A DNA stretch of 64,000 bases from Chenggangzhangella methanolivorans (lineage in GTDB: Bacteria > Pseudomonadota > Alphaproteobacteria > Rhizobiales > Methylopilaceae), in assembly GCF_019797865.1 (NCBI RefSeq), contig NZ_CP081869.1, positions 372,001-436,000 of the forward strand. The letters run 5' to 3'. Positions 55,533 to 64,000 of the stretch are shown here, piece by piece. Each line of letters starts with the position of its first letter. The first letter of the stretch is position 1. A program made the position numbers and the translations under genes. Below the pieces are notes generated by a model. It made no database searches and was not told where the DNA came from. It saw nothing but the letters and a program-made list of their open reading frames with translations.

Positions 55533-55821
55533 TGAGCGTGCGTCGCCTGCTGTGACTGGCGCTCGAGAAACTCCGCGATGTCGGCGAGGCGAAAGAACCG
55601 CTTCTGCCGCTGGTCCCGAGCCCTGTGTTGACCCAGTGAATGTTCCCCGCCGCACAGTGTCCACGCAACTGCTTTGACGACATGCGCAGGAGCCCGGCCG
55701 CCCGATCGAGGGGGATGATCGGGTCCGGGCCGAACGCGTCGGCGAGCTGCTGCAAAGGAATCGAAGATGCGGCGTACATGCGATTCAGCATGCCGGATTT
55801 TGCATCCGCATCAAGCGGCAA
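55533..55821 (-). CDS. Excisionase-like small DNA-binding protein, frameshifted
   Basis: The product contains DPIIPLDRAAGLLRMSSKQL and NIHWVNTGLG, a MerR-type HTH as in excisionases and helix-turn-helix adaptors. After a one-base shift near 55610 it continues KRFFRLADIAEFLERQSQQ. The gene immediately precedes integrase 2 on the same strand, the usual place of an excisionase. The exact stop is not resolved because of the shift. Confidence 0.6.
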
Positions 55822-55875
55822 AATCCTAGGTTTCGCAGAGTCTTGCGGCTATGGGTGAAATCGAAAACTTCACCA

Positions 55876-55938
55876 CGAACTTCCCCATGCCTATGTCGAA
55901 AACCTTGGGGAAGTTCGTCAAAATCGTGGGGAAGTTCG
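55876..55938. promoter_or_regulatory. Operator cluster with three 11-bp repeats
   Basis: GGGGAAGTTCG occurs directly at 55907-55917 and 55928-55938 and inverted at 55876-55886. The cluster is 55 bases upstream of the excisionase/integrase unit. It probably binds a regulator of these genes or the recombination proteins. Confidence 0.5.
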
Positions 55939-56071
55939 GGGCTCCGAACGGCCAATCCTTACCGGTTAACCACGCCAACCGATGATCGACCCCGCAATTT
56001 AGGATACAATCGGTGGGTGACCGCGGAAATTGTGGCTTAAAGTGCAAAAAATTCGGGCTCGGAGGCCGATC

Positions 56072-56250
56072 ATGGACCCGAAAACGATTTCCCCCACAGA
56101 GGCGCAGGCCAAGAGATTGAACGGTTAGAGGCCGAATTGAGGGAGCACGGTCTGCTCAAAGAGCCCGCTCCGGAGCCGACCGACGGCTACACCAAGGCCG
56201 ACATCGCCGTCCTGGATGGGATCGATCAGGGCAGGCGCCGGCCGGGCTGA
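56072..56250 (+). CDS. Small acidic helical protein, frameshifted
   Basis: From ATG 56072 (MDPKTISPTEA) the sequence reads, after a shift near 56110, EIERLEAELREHGLLKEPAP and YTKADIAVLDGIDQGRRRPG with a stop at 56250. About 60 residues. It is convergent with, and overlaps by 25 bases, the HTH gene to its right. No family is recognised. Confidence 0.4.
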
Positions 56251-56583
56251 CGCAGGCCCAGGCGTCGCTGCCGATTATAGACGGTCCGCTGGCTGACGCC
56301 GGCCCTGATCGCGATCTCGTCCATCGGCGTTCGGAGCCGGGTCAGGCGTTCGACCGTGGCGTCGAGCGTTCGCAGACGGCGGTCCTCCGCTGACCCTGGC
56401 ACGACCTTTCGACCGCGATTTCGCCGGGTCGAAAGGCCCAGCGCCGCGGCCCGGCTGAGGACGACATGGATGTTGGTCCCGTCTTTTTCGGCGATCGCCG
56501 CCGTGCGAATGCCGGCCAGCCATAGCTCTCTGAGCCGCTCACGCTCAGCTTCCGGATCAGCGTCATAAGGGATTGTTACTCAT
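56226..56583 (-). CDS. HTH DNA-binding protein
   Basis: From ATG 56583 (MSNNPL) and after a one-base shift near 56573 the frame reads ERERLRELWLAGIRTAAIAE and later RTPMDEIAIRAGVSQRTVYN followed by RQRRLGLRQP. Two HTH-like units are visible. About 118 residues. The upstream gap is rich in inverted repeats, suggesting autoregulation. Confidence 0.55.
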
Positions 56584-56595
56584 GGAGTTTTCGGT

Positions 56596-56695
56596 CCCAT
56601 AACCTATGGGAAGGTTACGCGCAGGTCACCCATAGGTCGCGCGCAGATCACGTTGACCTGCCGCTGACCTATGGGCGGATCAGATTGATCTGCGG
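56596..56695. promoter_or_regulatory. Dense operator-like repeat array
   Basis: A perfect palindrome CCCATA-ACC-TATGGG (56596-56610) is followed by ACCCATAGGTC (56628-56638) and its inverse GACCTATGGGC (56666-56676). GCGCAGGTCA and GCGCAGATCA recur at 56619 and 56641, and GATCA/TGATC pairs follow near 56680. It lies between two HTH genes and directly upstream of one of them. Confidence 0.55.
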
Positions 56696-56696
56696 C

Positions 56697-56996
56697 TCAG
56701 GAGGCCGGCTCAAGCGCCTCGCGCGCCCGCTTCAGGGTCTTGGAGACCAGCGCCGGGGAGACCTCGTAGGTCCGCGCGATCTCGGCCTGGCTCATGCCGG
56801 CCTCGAGGTACTCCTGCAGGACCGGCTCGTCCGGCAGGCGGTTCTGCGAGCCCAGGCCAGCCTCGATCAGCGTCTTGACGACCATGGAGTAGCTGACGCC
56901 GAGCTCCTTCGCGATGTGAACGCGCGACCGCCCTGCCCGCCTTAGAGCGACGATCCTGCGATGCGTCGGGGACGAGATCTTGAAGCCCTTCGGCAT
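56697..56996 (-). CDS. HTH DNA-binding protein with two resolvase-like HTH units
   Basis: The 99-residue product starts MPKGFKISSPTHRRIVALRR. Two helix-turn-helix units are visible: RSRVHIAKELGVSYSMVVKT and MSQAEIARTYEVSPALVSKT, each of the resolvase/invertase type. It ends KRAREALEPAS. A regulator of element B is likely. The frame is intact. Confidence 0.7.
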   Translation of the reverse strand: MPKGFKISSPTHRRIVALRRAGRSRVHIAKELGVSYSMVVKTLIEAGLGSQNRLPDEPVLQEYLEAGMSQAEIARTYEVSPALVSKTLKRAREALEPAS

Positions 56997-57002
56997 TTGG
57001 CG

Positions 57003-57125
57003 GCACGCTTCTCGAAGCGACGCTCACGGCCTCAAATATCATCCGCAGGCGCTGGAGTTGGTCGAGCGAGCGGGTCGGTAGGTAAGTGTCGAAGACACTG
57101 GAATGCGGGGTTCGGTGATAGTCAT
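57003..57125 (-). CDS. Small unrecognised reading frame upstream of the HTH gene
   Basis: ATG 57125 overlaps the stop of the IS-split gene (ATGA). It reads MTITEPRIPV and, after a one-base shift, FDTYLPTRSLDQLQRLRMIF. It is supported mainly by the coupled start; the end is unclear. Confidence 0.3.
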
Positions 57126-57208
57126 GTGCGCTTCTCCTTCGCAGCCGCCCGCCAAGCCTGATTGAGCTCGTGCGACGCAGTCACCCAGTCGAAAACCGGG
57201 CCCTCCAC
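57122..57208 (-). pseudogene. 3' part of a small gene split by IS21 copy 2
   Basis: The minus-strand frame entering from the IS end reads EGPVFDWVTASHELNQAWRA then AAKEKRT and stops at an ATGA overlap with the next frame. Its 5' part is on the other side of the IS at 59702-59853. The family is not recognised. Confidence 0.5.
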
Positions 57209-57324
57209 TGTGATCCGGCGTGGAATTTTGACCCCGTAGGTCGGGGGATCGGCGTCCAATTTTGACCCCCTGATTGGCGCGTTGCGCATGCTGCCTGTCT
57301 TTGTCGAGGACGGGCTGCCGGGGG

Positions 57325-58819
57325 ATGAAGGGCGTGGACACGATCGCGCGGATCCGCCGCGAGCATTTTGTGCGCGGCAAGACGATCAAGGAGATCGTCC
57401 GCGAGCTGCACGTGTCGCGGAACACGGTGCGCAAGGTGTTGCGGTCGGGGCGACGGCGTTCGAGTACGAGCGCGAAGTCCAGCCGCTCCGAAGCTCGGGC
57501 CCTGGCGTAGCGACCTTGACCGGCTGCTAACGGAGAACGAGGGACGGGCGGCGCGCGAGCGGCTGACGCTGATCCGGATCTTCGAGGCGCTGCGGGCGCT
57601 GGGCTACGAAGGCGGCTACGACGCGGTCCGGCGCTACGCCCGCGGTCGGCAGCGTGAGCGGTCGTCGTCATCGGCGGCGTTCGTGCCGCTGAGCTTCGAT
57701 CCGGGCGAGGCCTACCAGTTCGACTGGAGCCACGAGATCGTCCTGATCAACGGCGTCACCACGACCGTGAAGGTCGCACACGTCCGGCTCTGTCACTCGC
57801 GGATGCTGTTCGTTCGGGCTTACCCGCGCGAGAGCCAGGAGATGGTGTTCGACGCCCACGACCGGGCGTTCGCCTTCTTCAAGGGAACCTGCACGCGCGG
57901 GATCTACGACAACATGAAGACCGCGGTGGAGACGATCCTCGTCGGCCGCGAGCGCGCCTACAATCGGCGCTTCCTGCAGATGTGCAGCCACTACCTGATC
58001 GACCCCGTGGCCTGCACGCCGGCCTCGGGCTGGGAGAAGGGGCAGGTCGAGAACCAAGTCGGGCTGGTGCGCGAGCGCTTCTTCACGCCGCGCGTCCGGG
58101 CGAAGAGCTATGACGAGCTGAACGCCTGGCTGCTCGACCAGGCGATCGCCTACGCCAAGGCGCATCGTCATCCCGAGTTCGCCGAGCGGACCGTGTGGGA
58201 GGCGTTCGAGGCCGAGCGCCCGAGCCTCGTTCCCTATGCCGGCCGCTTCGACGGCTTCCACGCCGTGCCGGCGTCGGTGTCCAAGACCTGCCTCGTGCGG
58301 TTCGACAACAACAAGTACTCGGTCGCCGCGAGCGCGATCGGCCGCCCGGTCGAGATCCGCGCGTACGCCGACCGGATCGAGCTTCGCCAGGACGGACGGA
58401 TCGTCGGCGACCACCCGCGCTGCTTCGGCCGCGGCCAGACCGTGTTCGATCCCTGGCACTACGTTCCGGTGCTGGCTCGTAAGCCCGGCGCGCTCAGGAA
58501 CGGAGCGCCGTTCAAGGACTGGGTGCTGCCGGCGAGCCTCGAGAAGGTCCGGCGCAAGCTTGCGAGCGTCGATGACGGCGACCGTCAGATGGTGGCGATC
58601 CTCGCCGCGGTGCTGAGCGACGGCTTGTCCGCAGTCGAGGCCGCCTGCGCCGAGACTCTGCGTGAGGGCGTCTGCTCAGCCGACGTCGTCCTGAACATCC
58701 TCGCCCGGCGCCGGGACCCCGCGCCGCCGGTCACGATCATGACGCCCGAAGCGTTGCGGCTCGCCGTCGAGCCGACCGCCGACTGCGCCCGATACGACAG
58801 CCTCAGGAGGGCCGTGTGA
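57325..58819 (+). pseudogene. istA: IS21 transposase IstA, copy 2, with two frameshifts
   Basis: The sequence matches the intact copy 1 from [18 protein letters not shown] to the end RYDSLRRAV. Compared with copy 1, one G is missing in the run GTCGGGG near 57450 and one base is missing near 57490 (CTCCGAAG instead of CTTCCCAAG). The HTH is therefore out of frame with the DDE domain, though the rest is open. It is inactive as written unless these are sequence errors. Confidence 0.85.
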
Positions 58820-59547
58820 TGGAGCGTTCCGCGATACTGACCACCATGGGCGAGCTGAAGCTCTACGGCATGAAGGCCGCCTTCGACGAGATCATCGCGA
58901 CCGCGGTGAAGCGCCAGCACGAGCCTCAACGCATCGTCGGCGACCTGCTCACCGCCGAGATCAGCGAGAAGCAGGCGCGCTCGATCAAGTACCAGATCAC
59001 CATCGCCAAGCTGCCGCTCGCCCGCGACGTCGAGGACTTCGCCTTCGACGACACGCCAATCAACGAGACCCTGATCCGCGACCTCGCCGGCGGCGAGTTC
59101 CTGGCCCATCAGCGCAACGTCGTGCTGGTCGGCGGCACCGGGACCGGCAAGACCCACCTCGCCATCGCGATCGCCCGGTCCTGCATCCGCGACGGCGCCC
59201 GAGGCCGGTTCTTCAACGTGGTCGACCTCGTCAACAAGCTCGAGGCCGAAGGCCGTTCAGGCCGCCAGGGCCGGATGGCCGACTACCTCGGCCGCCTCGA
59301 CTTCGTGGTCCTCGACGAGCTCGGCTACCTGCCGTTCGCGCAGTCCGGCGGACAGCTCCTGTTCCACCTGATCAGCCGCCTCTACGAGCAGACTTCGATC
59401 ATCGTCACCACCAACCTCGCCTTCGGCGAATGGCCGAGCGTGTTCGGCGACGCCAAGATGACCACCGCGCTGCTCGACCGGCTCACCCACCATTGCGACA
59501 TCGTCGAGACCGGCAACGAGAGCTGGCGCTTCAAGAACCGCGCCTGA
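58816..59547 (+). CDS. istB: IS21 helper ATPase IstB, copy 2
   Basis: An intact 243-residue IstB with Walker [13 protein letters not shown] and Walker [13 protein letters not shown]. It overlaps the istA stop by four bases and could serve both copies in trans. Confidence 0.93.
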   Translation: MMERSAILTTMGELKLYGMKAAFDEIIATAVKRQHEPQRIVGDLLTAEISEKQARSIKYQITIAKLPLARDVEDFAFDDTPINETLIRDLAGGEFLAHQRNVVLVGGTGTGKTHLAIAIARSCIRDGARGRFFNVVDLVNKLEAEGRSGRQGRMADYLGRLDFVVLDELGYLPFAQSGGQLLFHLISRLYEQTSIIVTTNLAFGEWPSVFGDAKMTTALLDRLTHHCDIVETGNESWRFKNRA

Positions 59548-59701
59548 GCTCCGCCCCAGACCCTAGCCCTCTGGACGTCGATCCCGCCGACGCTGCGCAA
59601 CCCCGACCAGCTCCGCGCCGGCGGGATCGACACCGCTCACCCAGCTTCAGGGGGTCAACATTGGACGCCGATAAGGGGTCAAAGTTCAGCGCCGATTGAC
59701 A

Positions 59702-59853
59702 GTCGGGAGGGCCGGAACCGGGCCGGGCTCCAACGCCGGAGCCGGTTCCCACGGGGTCTCGGAGACCTTCTGGACCGCCGGCGCGGCGGGCGCGGGCGTC
59801 TCTATAGACTGGGGCTCTGATGGCGGCACATAGGCAGGCGGACGGCGAAGCAT
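59702..59853 (-). pseudogene. 5' part of the small gene split by IS21 copy 2
   Basis: From ATG 59853 the minus strand reads MLRRPPAYVPPSEPQSIETP then a Pro/Ala-rich segment (APAAPAVQKVSETPWEP) until the IS end. The remaining part is at 57122-57208. It was probably a small protein with a Pro-rich N-terminus. Confidence 0.45.
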
Positions 59854-60127
59854 GGACGAATCCGAGAAGCGTTAAATTCAACGCTTAGAGAATGCCGCAG
59901 TCCGAAGTATCCGCAACCTTGATTTGACCCTCGCCGCGCTCCACGGACCGTCAAACCCTCAAAACGACCGCAACGCTGGGTCCGGATCTATCGGATTTCG
60001 CCACCCTGAGGACGCATCCGGCGGCCTCGACTTACGATGCGCAAACGACCTTCGCTTGTTACTTTCATAGTGCAGAGGCATATCTTTGGGGCCTGTGGTT
60101 CACCAGGAGCCACGTACGGAGGCTAAA

Positions 60128-60526
60128 ATGGGTTTGATCGACAGATTCAGGTTGAGGCGCTCGACCCCCTTCAAAACGTCTTATCCAGCCCCTGGAGGCG
60201 TGGAAGCTCGAAGGCCAATCCTTCAGACGGAGGCTCAAAAGGTCGCTTTTTGGGCCCAGGAGCGGCGCGCTGGACGGGGCCAGAGACTGCCCGAAGGCCT
60301 GCGACCGCATGTCGCGGCAGAGCTGGTCCGGATGCGGTCCGAGCGCGACCTCCGGCGGATCGACGCCGAGGCCTGGGCGAAGATCTGGATCTCGGAGCTC
60401 GATCTGGATCGGACGATCGCGGAGGGCGACCCGGCGCGCCGGCGTCAGGCGGTCAACCCGGCCCCTGCCCCGCGCGCGGCCGCGCTCACCGACGACGAGA
60501 TCGTCGCCAACATTCTTCGGCGTTAG
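60128..60526 (+). CDS. Unrecognised basic protein of element B
   Basis: A well-spaced ribosome binding site (GGAGG, 60118) points to ATG 60128 rather than the in-frame codon at 60086. The 132-residue product (MGLIDRFRLRRSTPFKTSYP) is Arg-rich with a helical middle (RPHVAAELVRMRSERDLRRI) and ends TDDEIVANILRR. No family is recognised. Its stop overlaps that of the convergent gene. Confidence 0.6.
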   Translation: MGLIDRFRLRRSTPFKTSYPAPGGVEARRPILQTEAQKVAFWAQERRAGRGQRLPEGLRPHVAAELVRMRSERDLRRIDAEAWAKIWISELDLDRTIAEGDPARRRQAVNPAPAPRAAALTDDEIVANILRR

Positions 60527-60756
60527 GCGCAGCCGGCCTGGCGCCTGACGATGGCCTCAAGGCGGGCGATGTAGGCGGCCTGCTCGGCGACCACCGCCTG
60601 CGACTTCTCCCACTCTAAGTAGTTGTGGTTCGCCAGCCGGATCGCATCATTCCTCTGGGAGACCACCTGATCGACCACCGCCTGGGCGGCCGCCGCATCC
60701 CGCTTCATGCGGTCGCCCATGCCGAGGATGAGACCGGTTTCTTCGTAGCCGAGCAT
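60523..60756 (-). CDS. Small coiled-coil protein
   Basis: GGAGG six bases before ATG 60756 fixes the start (MLGYEETGLILGMGDRMKRD). The 77-residue product is one long helix (AAAAQAVVDQVVSQRNDAIR, SQAVVAEQAAYIARLEAIVR). No family is recognised. Confidence 0.5.
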   Translation of the reverse strand: MLGYEETGLILGMGDRMKRDAAAAQAVVDQVVSQRNDAIRLANHNYLEWEKSQAVVAEQAAYIARLEAIVRRQAGCA

Positions 60757-60855
60757 GAGACCTCCAAGGTCGCTTGACATAAGGTTACTAGTCACTAATT
60801 AATAGATCGTTACCGGACGCCTCGCCGGATCAAAGGGGGCCAGGAGACCACCACG

Positions 60856-61266
60856 ATGCACACCAAGCTCACCCGCAACCAGATCGAACTCGCCAAGCTC
60901 GTCATCTCCAGCGACGGCTTCGTCCAGTCCCTCTTCTCCGACATCGGCCTCGCCGACGCCTTCCGTCTCAACGGTCACGCCGACATCGCCAATGAGATGG
61001 ATCGCCTGTCCGGCCGTATCCTCGAGCTCCAGTCCGCTGCCCGCACCCTCGACGAGCTCGGCATGACGGACGCAGCCCGCCAGGTCCGCCAGCACTGCTC
61101 GGACAACGCGGAATACGACTACAACACGTGCTGGGACGACGCGGAGTTCATCGCGCGCGGCCTCGCGAACCAGCTCGCGAAGGATCTCAAGTGGGCCTAC
61201 CTCGTCGAGGAGTGCATCTGGGGTCACGAGCCGTACACAACCGCCGACGATCTGGTCGCGGCATAA
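60856..61266 (+). CDS. Unrecognised acidic helical protein
   Basis: A 136-residue intact frame from MHTKLTRNQIELAKLVISSD. It is acidic and helical (NEMDRLSGRILELQSAARTL, LAKDLKWAYLVEECIWGHEP). It opens a row of four small genes with short gaps. The role is unknown. Confidence 0.6.
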   Translation: MHTKLTRNQIELAKLVISSDGFVQSLFSDIGLADAFRLNGHADIANEMDRLSGRILELQSAARTLDELGMTDAARQVRQHCSDNAEYDYNTCWDDAEFIARGLANQLAKDLKWAYLVEECIWGHEPYTTADDLVAA

Positions 61267-61274
61267 GGGGCTTC

Positions 61275-61541
61275 ATGGGATATCGATTGCACACGCCGGG
61301 CGAGCCTTCGCGCTCGCTCCGCTGGACGAACTCACGCCCCGGGGCTCCGCGCTCCGGGGTGCTTCTGTTCAAGCACGCCTCCGAGCAGCTGACCGCCGAA
61401 TCCTTCCGCGCGCTCCGTGATCAGGGCGCCTGGATCGAGACCGACCGGCCGGCGGCCGCTCGCGCCGCGATGGGGCTGGAGCCCGACGAGAGCCTAGGCG
61501 AGCCGGCCGATCCAGAGCTCATGTCTGATCTCGGCCTCTGA
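61275..61541 (+). CDS. Unrecognised small protein
   Basis: An 88-residue intact frame from MGYRLHTPGEPSRSLRWTNS, 9 bases after the previous stop, ending AMGLEPDESLGEPADPELM and SDLGL. Co-transcribed with its neighbours by position. No family is recognised. Confidence 0.5.
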   Translation: MGYRLHTPGEPSRSLRWTNSRPGAPRSGVLLFKHASEQLTAESFRALRDQGAWIETDRPAAARAAMGLEPDESLGEPADPELMSDLGL

Positions 61542-61636
61542 TCTCGCTTGACCCGGTCCACTTGTTCAGCTACTAGTAACTATATCGCAGTCGCGATGAC
61601 GGGCGCCCCGCCGAAACCCAGGGGCCGAGACCGAAA

Positions 61637-61867
61637 ATGAGCAAGCCTACCTACATCGTCAACGCCGACGCCAACGACCTCGAGGGCTGGACCTGCGAGA
61701 GCCTCGCGAAGGCGCTCGTCTCCCCGCTCGCCGAGCACGACGTCGAGGTTGTGTCCCGCCCCCGCGAGAGCGGGCTCGCCGGCCTGCCGGGCGACCACGA
61801 CCTGGGGTTCGCCTCCCAAGTGGATCGCATCGTCGAGGCCGTCATCGTGGACGGCCCCCAGCTCTGA
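61637..61867 (+). CDS. Unrecognised small protein
   Basis: A 76-residue intact frame (MSKPTYIVNADANDLEGWTC), acidic, ending DRIVEAVIVDGPQL. No motif beyond this is recognised. Confidence 0.5.
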   Translation: MSKPTYIVNADANDLEGWTCESLAKALVSPLAEHDVEVVSRPRESGLAGLPGDHDLGFASQVDRIVEAVIVDGPQL

Positions 61868-61880
61868 TCGAGCAGAACTC

Positions 61881-61908
61881 TGTTCCCTGCGTGTGCGGGG
61901 ATGAATAG
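61881..61908 (+). repeat. Solitary sequence resembling a type I-E CRISPR repeat
   Basis: TGTTCCCTGCGTGTGCGGGG followed by ATGAATAG closely resembles the type I-E repeat form GTTCCCCGCG...GCGGGGATGAACCG, including the CCC-GC / GC-GGGG hairpin and the ATGAA tail. Only one unit is present. It lies between two small genes, 12 bases before an ATG. Confidence 0.45.
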
Positions 61909-61919
61909 GACCCAATCAG

Positions 61920-62148
61920 ATGCCCCGCACCGCCCTTGGCGACGCCCCACTCACCCTCGCTGAGAAGCAGGCCCGCGTTCGCTCGAAAGCCCAGGAGAAT
62001 GGCGGCAAGACCGTTGCCCTGCAGCTCTCGGCCCTCCGTCGAGGCGATCGCCGCGATCCGCGCCGCCCACGACCTGACGTCCGATCGCGCGGCCATCGAC
62101 CACGCCCTCGCCAAGGTCGCGAAGTCGCTCGCTCGCAAGAAAGCCTGA
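61920..62148 (+). CDS. Unrecognised small protein, frameshifted
   Basis: The start is MPRTALGDAPLTLAEKQARV, followed after a one-base shift near 62028 by SVEAIAAIRAAHDLTSDRAA and DHALAKVAKSLARKKA. About 76 residues. The pattern (short disordered start, then a helix pair) resembles small ribbon-helix-like proteins, but this is weak. Confidence 0.45.
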
Positions 62149-62185
62149 CCGACACGGGCGCCCCGCCGTCATCCAGGGGCTGGTG

Positions 62186-62383
62186 ATGAGACCGATGAAG
62201 AAGAAGAAAGACCTTCGCTACGTCCCCGACGCCTCGCCGGCCGAGGCCCTGGTCCTGGCCTGGTACCAGGAGCTGCAGCGCAGGCGGCACTCGCGCAAGT
62301 TCGATTCCGAGTTCGCGCTTATAATACGGGAGGTTTACGCCCGGCGCGCCGGGGTCACGTTCCTGCCTCACCGGCTCCCCTGA
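62186..62383 (+). CDS. Unrecognised small basic protein
   Basis: A 65-residue frame from MRPMKKKKDLRYVPDASPAE, with EALVLAWYQELQRRRHSRKF and an end in GVTFLPHRLP. A strong terminator follows 17 bases later. No family is recognised. Confidence 0.5.
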   Translation: MRPMKKKKDLRYVPDASPAEALVLAWYQELQRRRHSRKFDSEFALIIREVYARRAGVTFLPHRLP

Positions 62384-62399
62384 GAGCCACAGACACGAC

Positions 62400-62434
62400 A
62401 AAGCCCGCCACCGGATTTCGGGGCGGGCTTTTTG
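62400..62434 (+). terminator. Rho-independent terminator of the small-gene row
   Basis: AAAGCCCGCC pairs with GGCGGGCTTT around a 12-base loop and is followed by a T-run (TTTTTGC). It ends the plus-strand row of small genes and, by its A-rich left side, may also work for the convergent minus-strand gene. Confidence 0.85.
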
Positions 62435-62509
62435 CTGTCCTGGCGGCGAAGTAAACGACCGTTTACTGCCTGCGCTACCGCTTAGCAGTAACCTCCTGGA
62501 TTCGAAAAG

Positions 62510-63556
62510 TCAAGAGGCCGTCTTTCGCGCCGCTATCCGCTCGGCCCGCTCCTTCGCCAGACGCTCTTGGCGCTGTTTCCGCCACGCTGCGTCCGCGGAT
62601 CTCTGGGCCTTGTTTTGGGCGGCCGCCACCGTCGCCGGGCGCTTCCTGCCCTTCCACCGGCTCGAAGAGGCGTAGATTGTCACGCCGGTCGTCGCCGCGC
62701 CCTTGCGGATCGGCCAATAGCCCCATTCGAACTCCTGCGGCTCCAGGGTCTTAAGCGTGTCGATCGCGGTCCTGACGTAGACGCCGACGAACTGCGCCAT
62801 GGTCCGGCGACCCAGGTTCGGCGCGTAGAGGTCGATGTCAGCCTCGTCCAGCGTCAGGCTCAGAGCGTCCGTGCTCTGCAGCCGCGTTCCGCCCGCCGCC
62901 ATGACCAGGAGCCGCACCGCCAGCCGGCCAGTGACATGCCTCCATGCGGTCGCGTTGATCTCGGCGGTCGGCTTGGACTTCAGCGCCCACATCGCCCGCT
63001 GGTTGAGCGTGACCTCGATCTCGGAGCTCTTGCCGCGCACGAAGGCCCGGTTCCGCTCGCCCTCCTCCAGCACGATGTTTTCGACCAGCTGGACGCCCTG
63101 GAGATCCGGAAGGAACGGGCAATAGGCGATCGAGCCCTCGATCAACCGCCTGAACGCGTCCAGGTCACGAAACGGCCGCCCGCAGACCGCCTCGAGGTCG
63201 AGCAGCTGGATCCGCGTGACGGCGTCCGTGCAGAGGGAGAGGATCGTCCAGAGGCGATGCGCGTCCGCCCCCTCGAGCGCTGGAAAATCAACGTTCGCCG
63301 CCACCACCGCCGAGACCTTGAACGCACGCCCGGCGTCCATGGTCGAAGCCAGCTTGCCCTGCGCGATCGGCCGGCGCCGTCCCCTGCGAACCTGCGTAGG
63401 CGCGGTTGGCTCCAACGCCTGCTCGACGGCCTCATCCCCATAGGCGTATCGGATCGCCCGCTCGAGCTGTTCATCGGGCTCCAGCTTGGGCTCGTACGAC
63501 CTCGGCTGCGGGTTCAAACGACTTAAACGAAATCCGTGCACTTTTTGTCGTCTCAC
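62510..63556 (-). CDS. Possible replication initiator protein
   Basis: The 348-residue product has a basic N-terminus (MRRQKVHGFRLSRLNPQPRS) and a middle with helical winged-helix-like blocks (SEIEVTLNQRAMWALKSKP, TAWRHVTGRLAVRLLVMAAG). It ends in a long basic helix (WRKQRQERLAKERAERIAAR). The layout, with a GRLAVRLL helix and a following strand-rich domain, recalls plasmid Rep proteins with two winged helices. The resemblance is weak and there are no diagnostic catalytic motifs. It may replicate element B in its excised state. Confidence 0.4.
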   Translation of the reverse strand: MRRQKVHGFRLSRLNPQPRSYEPKLEPDEQLERAIRYAYGDEAVEQALEPTAPTQVRRGRRRPIAQGKLASTMDAGRAFKVSAVVAANVDFPALEGADAHRLWTILSLCTDAVTRIQLLDLEAVCGRPFRDLDAFRRLIEGSIAYCPFLPDLQGVQLVENIVLEEGERNRAFVRGKSSEIEVTLNQRAMWALKSKPTAEINATAWRHVTGRLAVRLLVMAAGGTRLQSTDALSLTLDEADIDLYAPNLGRRTMAQFVGVYVRTAIDTLKTLEPQEFEWGYWPIRKGAATTGVTIYASSSRWKGRKRPATVAAAQNKAQRSADAAWRKQRQERLAKERAERIAARKTAS

Positions 63557-64000
63557 TGTATACCGTTCTTGCTAATTCCTCATTATGCAGGCGTCTTGGA
63601 GAACGCTGCAAGCGAAAGCCGTGGGGTTATAAGAAAGCAGATAAATGGCCTGAAAGCGGCTTCCAAACAGCGAGATTCCGGCTGCGTCCGGCTGACGGCC
63701 TACGGCCCTACGCTGCCGCTCCGGCCTGCGGCCTCCCCCATGGAGCTGTCAGAATCCAGATGGCTGGGTCGGGGCTTCGCCCCTCCTCATGGAAGCCGAT
63801 GCTTGCCTCTTTGGAAGCCGATGCCTGACTGGGCCTTCGGCCAAGATTTAAGAGGAAGAATGTCGGGAAGAGGTGAAGGGGAGCGGAGGCGAGCGGGATG
63901 GTCATGAGGGCCAGCCTGGGCGCGCTGAGAGGGCGGCTTCGCCATGAATGCATGAGCGGAGGTCTGAAGGCCTTAAGCGGCTGACAGAGGCCCTGCGCAT
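63557..64000. other. Right end without a supported gene
   Basis: I see no gene here. Bases 63690-63900 carry repeated GGCCTACGGCC- and GCCTCTTTGGAAGC-like words and short palindromes, suggesting non-coding repeats near a replication or partition region. Confidence 0.4.

Larger units (their letters stand above)
57209..59701 (+). mobile_element. IS21-family insertion sequence, copy 2
   Basis: This 2493-bp copy is nearly identical to 16799-19286 but in opposite orientation. The ends are TGTGATCCGGCGTGGAAT (left) and, inverted, TGTCAATCGGCGCTGAAC (right). It splits a small minus-strand gene whose two halves flank it. No clear target duplication is seen (CCCTCCAC against GTCGGGAG). Confidence 0.9.

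Noticed and set aside
59702..59720. Target duplication for IS21 copy 2
   Set aside because: The flanks CCCTCCAC and GTCGGGAG do not match directly; the resemblance is only an inverted GGAGGG word.

Overview
The window looks like accessory DNA from a GC-rich alphaproteobacterium, most likely Hyphomicrobiales. The protein styles, the single-chain GcvP, the CzcCBA/CzcD set and the IstA/IstB element fit that group, but the sequence does not fix a genus. Single-base frameshifts recur in more than 20 otherwise well-conserved genes, often in G or C runs. I treat most of them as probable sequencing or assembly indels and annotate across them; each one is stated.

Layout. Positions 1-4596 look like chromosome: the tail of a heavy-metal P-type ATPase, an APC permease with a small downstream gene, and an Rrf2 regulator. 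At 4597-4643 and again at 54249-54295 lies an identical 47-bp direct repeat that is the 3' half of a tRNA-Gly(TCC) gene on the minus strand. A tyrosine integrase gene sits just to the right of each copy. The simplest reading is two tandem integrative elements in one tRNA-Gly site. Element A is about 49.6 kb (4597-54248). Element B starts at 54249 and runs off the right edge, where the intact tRNA would be expected.

Element A carries, left to right: integrase 1; a gcvT-gcvH-gcvP operon behind a tandem glycine riboswitch; a Gabija-like nuclease/helicase pair; the 3' remnant of an nSTAND3-type NTPase gene cut by an IS21-family element; a divalent-cation efflux cluster (CzcC, His-rich CzcB, CzcA, CzcD, small exported proteins, a Crp/Fnr regulator, a DUF411 protein); a decayed stretch (MFS, IS3 and quinone-oxidoreductase pseudogenes) around a TAT-exported amidohydrolase, an alginate-export-type porin and a LysR regulator; an unrecognised five-gene operon (36986-42039) centred on a GIY-YIG protein and a soluble FtsH-like AAA+/M41 protease; serA; a 1066-residue tyrosine recombinase facing a coiled-coil protein; and a complete QatABCD anti-phage operon with four genes coupled by overlapping start and stop codons. 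It is therefore a defence island that also carries metal-resistance and serine/glycine metabolism genes.

Element B (54296-64000) holds integrase 2, an excisionase-like gene, HTH regulators with repeat-rich operator regions, a second IS21 copy that splits a small gene, a run of small unknown genes with one solitary type I-E-like CRISPR repeat, and a possible replication initiator.

The best candidate for an undescribed system is the operon at 36986-42039. It ends in a clear hairpin, lies in a defence island, and combines a nuclease-fold protein, an ATP-dependent protease without membrane anchors, and proteins of unknown fold.
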